Source: Paludibacterium paludis (GTDB lineage Bacteria; Pseudomonadota; Gammaproteobacteria; Burkholderiales; Chromobacteriaceae). From it: a DNA stretch of 64,000 bases. The DNA is taken from NCBI RefSeq assembly GCF_018802605.1, contig NZ_CP069161.1, positions 1,922,001 through 1,986,000 on the forward strand. The letters run 5' to 3'. Both the position numbers and the translations under genes were made by a program. The notes beneath the pieces are model-generated. The model made no database searches. It saw only the letters and a list, made by a program, of their open reading frames with translations, and was not told the DNA's origin. Below, piece after piece: positions 63,283 through 64,000 of the stretch; position 1 is the first letter of the stretch, and each line of letters begins with the position of its first letter.

Positions 63283-64000
63283 TCAATTGCCGGTCAGCGC
63301 CTGCTGAACCTGACGCTGCAGCGCGAACATGCCCAGATACATCAGGCCGATCACGGCGGTCACCACCAGCATGGCCAGGAGGTTGAGCACCTTGCCGATT
63401 TTCTGGATCGAGACGATGTTGTCGTCGATCCAGCGCAAGGCGATCTTTTTCAGCGCTTCGCCCTGCGCGGAGGTCTGGGAATACATTTCCAGCAGGTCGA
63501 CGACTCGGCGGCTGGGAAAGTCATAGCCGCTTTGCATGATCGCCTGACCGAATTCCACGCCGAGCTGGACTTCCCGGCCAATGGCGGACAGGCGCTCGTT
63601 CAGCCATTTCCCGCCGGAGGCCTGGATGATGGTCAGCGCCTCATCGATGGACACCCCGGCTTCCATCAACGCGCTGAGCGACATCAGAAAACTGCAGCCG
63701 AGCTTCATGCGGTAGAACGCCCAGGGCGGGGCATTGTCCAGCGCCTTGCGCACCTTTCCGGTCCAGTGCGGCAGCGTGTAAATGATGATGCCGAGCGTTG
63801 CTCCCATGCCGCCGAGCATCCACCACATGTCCTCGCGGGCGAAGGCGCCCCCGAGCCACAGCGCGCGGGCAAGACCGGTCCACTTGTCCGGCGGCAGCGA
63901 GCTTTCGAACGCGGGGATGACCTGCACACCGTAGAACCACAGCAGCATCATGGCCATGAGAAACAGCACGATCGGGTAAGATGCCGCACCCATGATGGCG
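63283..64000 (-). CDS. pilR: Type IV pilus inner-membrane platform protein (PilR/GspF-like), truncated by window edge
   Basis: The frame is open to the window edge, so only the C-terminal ~239 residues are seen. Three membrane helices and a cytoplasmic GspF domain (KLGCSFLMSLSALMEAGVSIDEALTII ... EVQLGVEFGQAIMQSGYDFPSRRVVDLLEMYSQTSAQGEALKKIALRWIDDN in outline) match type II secretion F-family proteins, called PilR in R64. Together with PilQ it forms the pilus motor. Its upstream partners (PilL, PilM, PilS, PilV or PilT homologues) may lie beyond the edge. Confidence 0.88.
   Translation of the reverse strand, partial: AIMGAASYPIVLFLMAMMLLWFYGVQVIPAFESSLPPDKWTGLARALWLGGAFAREDMWWMLGGMGATLGIIIYTLPHWTGKVRKALDNAPPWAFYRMKLGCSFLMSLSALMEAGVSIDEALTIIQASGGKWLNERLSAIGREVQLGVEFGQAIMQSGYDFPSRRVVDLLEMYSQTSAQGEALKKIALRWIDDNIVSIQKIGKVLNLLAMLVVTAVIGLMYLGMFALQRQVQQALTGN

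Overview
The window is dense bacterial DNA of high GC content (roughly 60-65% by eye) with short gaps and long operons. Gene content suggests a betaproteobacterium of the Neisseriales, probably Chromobacteriaceae: an xseB-ispA-dxs-folE2 isoprenoid/folate block, a LiuR-type MerR regulator over branched-chain acyl-CoA degradation, a secreted AA10 polysaccharide monooxygenase, an S1/P1 nuclease and an R64/Tcp-like type IVb pilus cluster. This placement is inferred from gene content, not from a marker gene. I saw no rRNA, tRNA or CRISPR array.

Layout, left half. A truncated IS1634/IS4-type transposase enters from the left edge, followed by 763 bp without a gene that ends in a strong sigma70 promoter and a structured leader for livHMGF (branched-chain amino-acid ABC importer, no binding-protein gene present). 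A YdcF-like membrane protein and a MoaB-fold protein follow. Two unrecognised minus-strand genes (6744-8069) each carry a copy of the same 37-bp upstream element at identical distance from the start codon. Next come a secreted nuclease and a six-gene minus-strand operon (15595 to 9196) encoding isobutyryl-CoA to propionyl-CoA conversion. It is divergent from the LiuR-like regulator; a near-palindrome in the divergent region and a perfect copy before the thiolase gene at 20127 suggest one regulon. Transporters (DMT, ChaA, MFS), an AraC regulator, a TonB-dependent receptor, the polysaccharide monooxygenase, an HxlR/flavodoxin pair, an AI-2E family permease, DsbD and a hydrolase fill 16-32 kb.

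Layout, right half. A 410-residue protein with a Ser/Thr/Pro-rich N-terminus has no recognised family. The xseB-ispA-dxs operon follows, with an MgtC/DUF4010 membrane gene between dxs and folE2; then an SDR, a complete peptide ABC importer operon (39688-45264), an AEC transporter, a GNAT pseudogene and valS. An AT-rich stretch carries a small low-GC ORFan (50376-50747).

The last 13 kb are one system on the minus strand. From the right edge: PilR-like platform protein (cut by the edge), TcpQ-like protein, PilN secretin lipoprotein, PilO2, PilP, PilQ ATPase, a second PilT/DotB-like ATPase, a periplasmic protein with a 41-residue His/Ala/Arg-rich tandem repeat, and a prepilin peptidase. A NarL-type response regulator and a BvgS-like hybrid kinase with a periplasmic CxxC motif lie just downstream. 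The pilin genes must lie outside the window. The repeat protein inside the pilus operon and its possible control by the kinase are the most novel features here.
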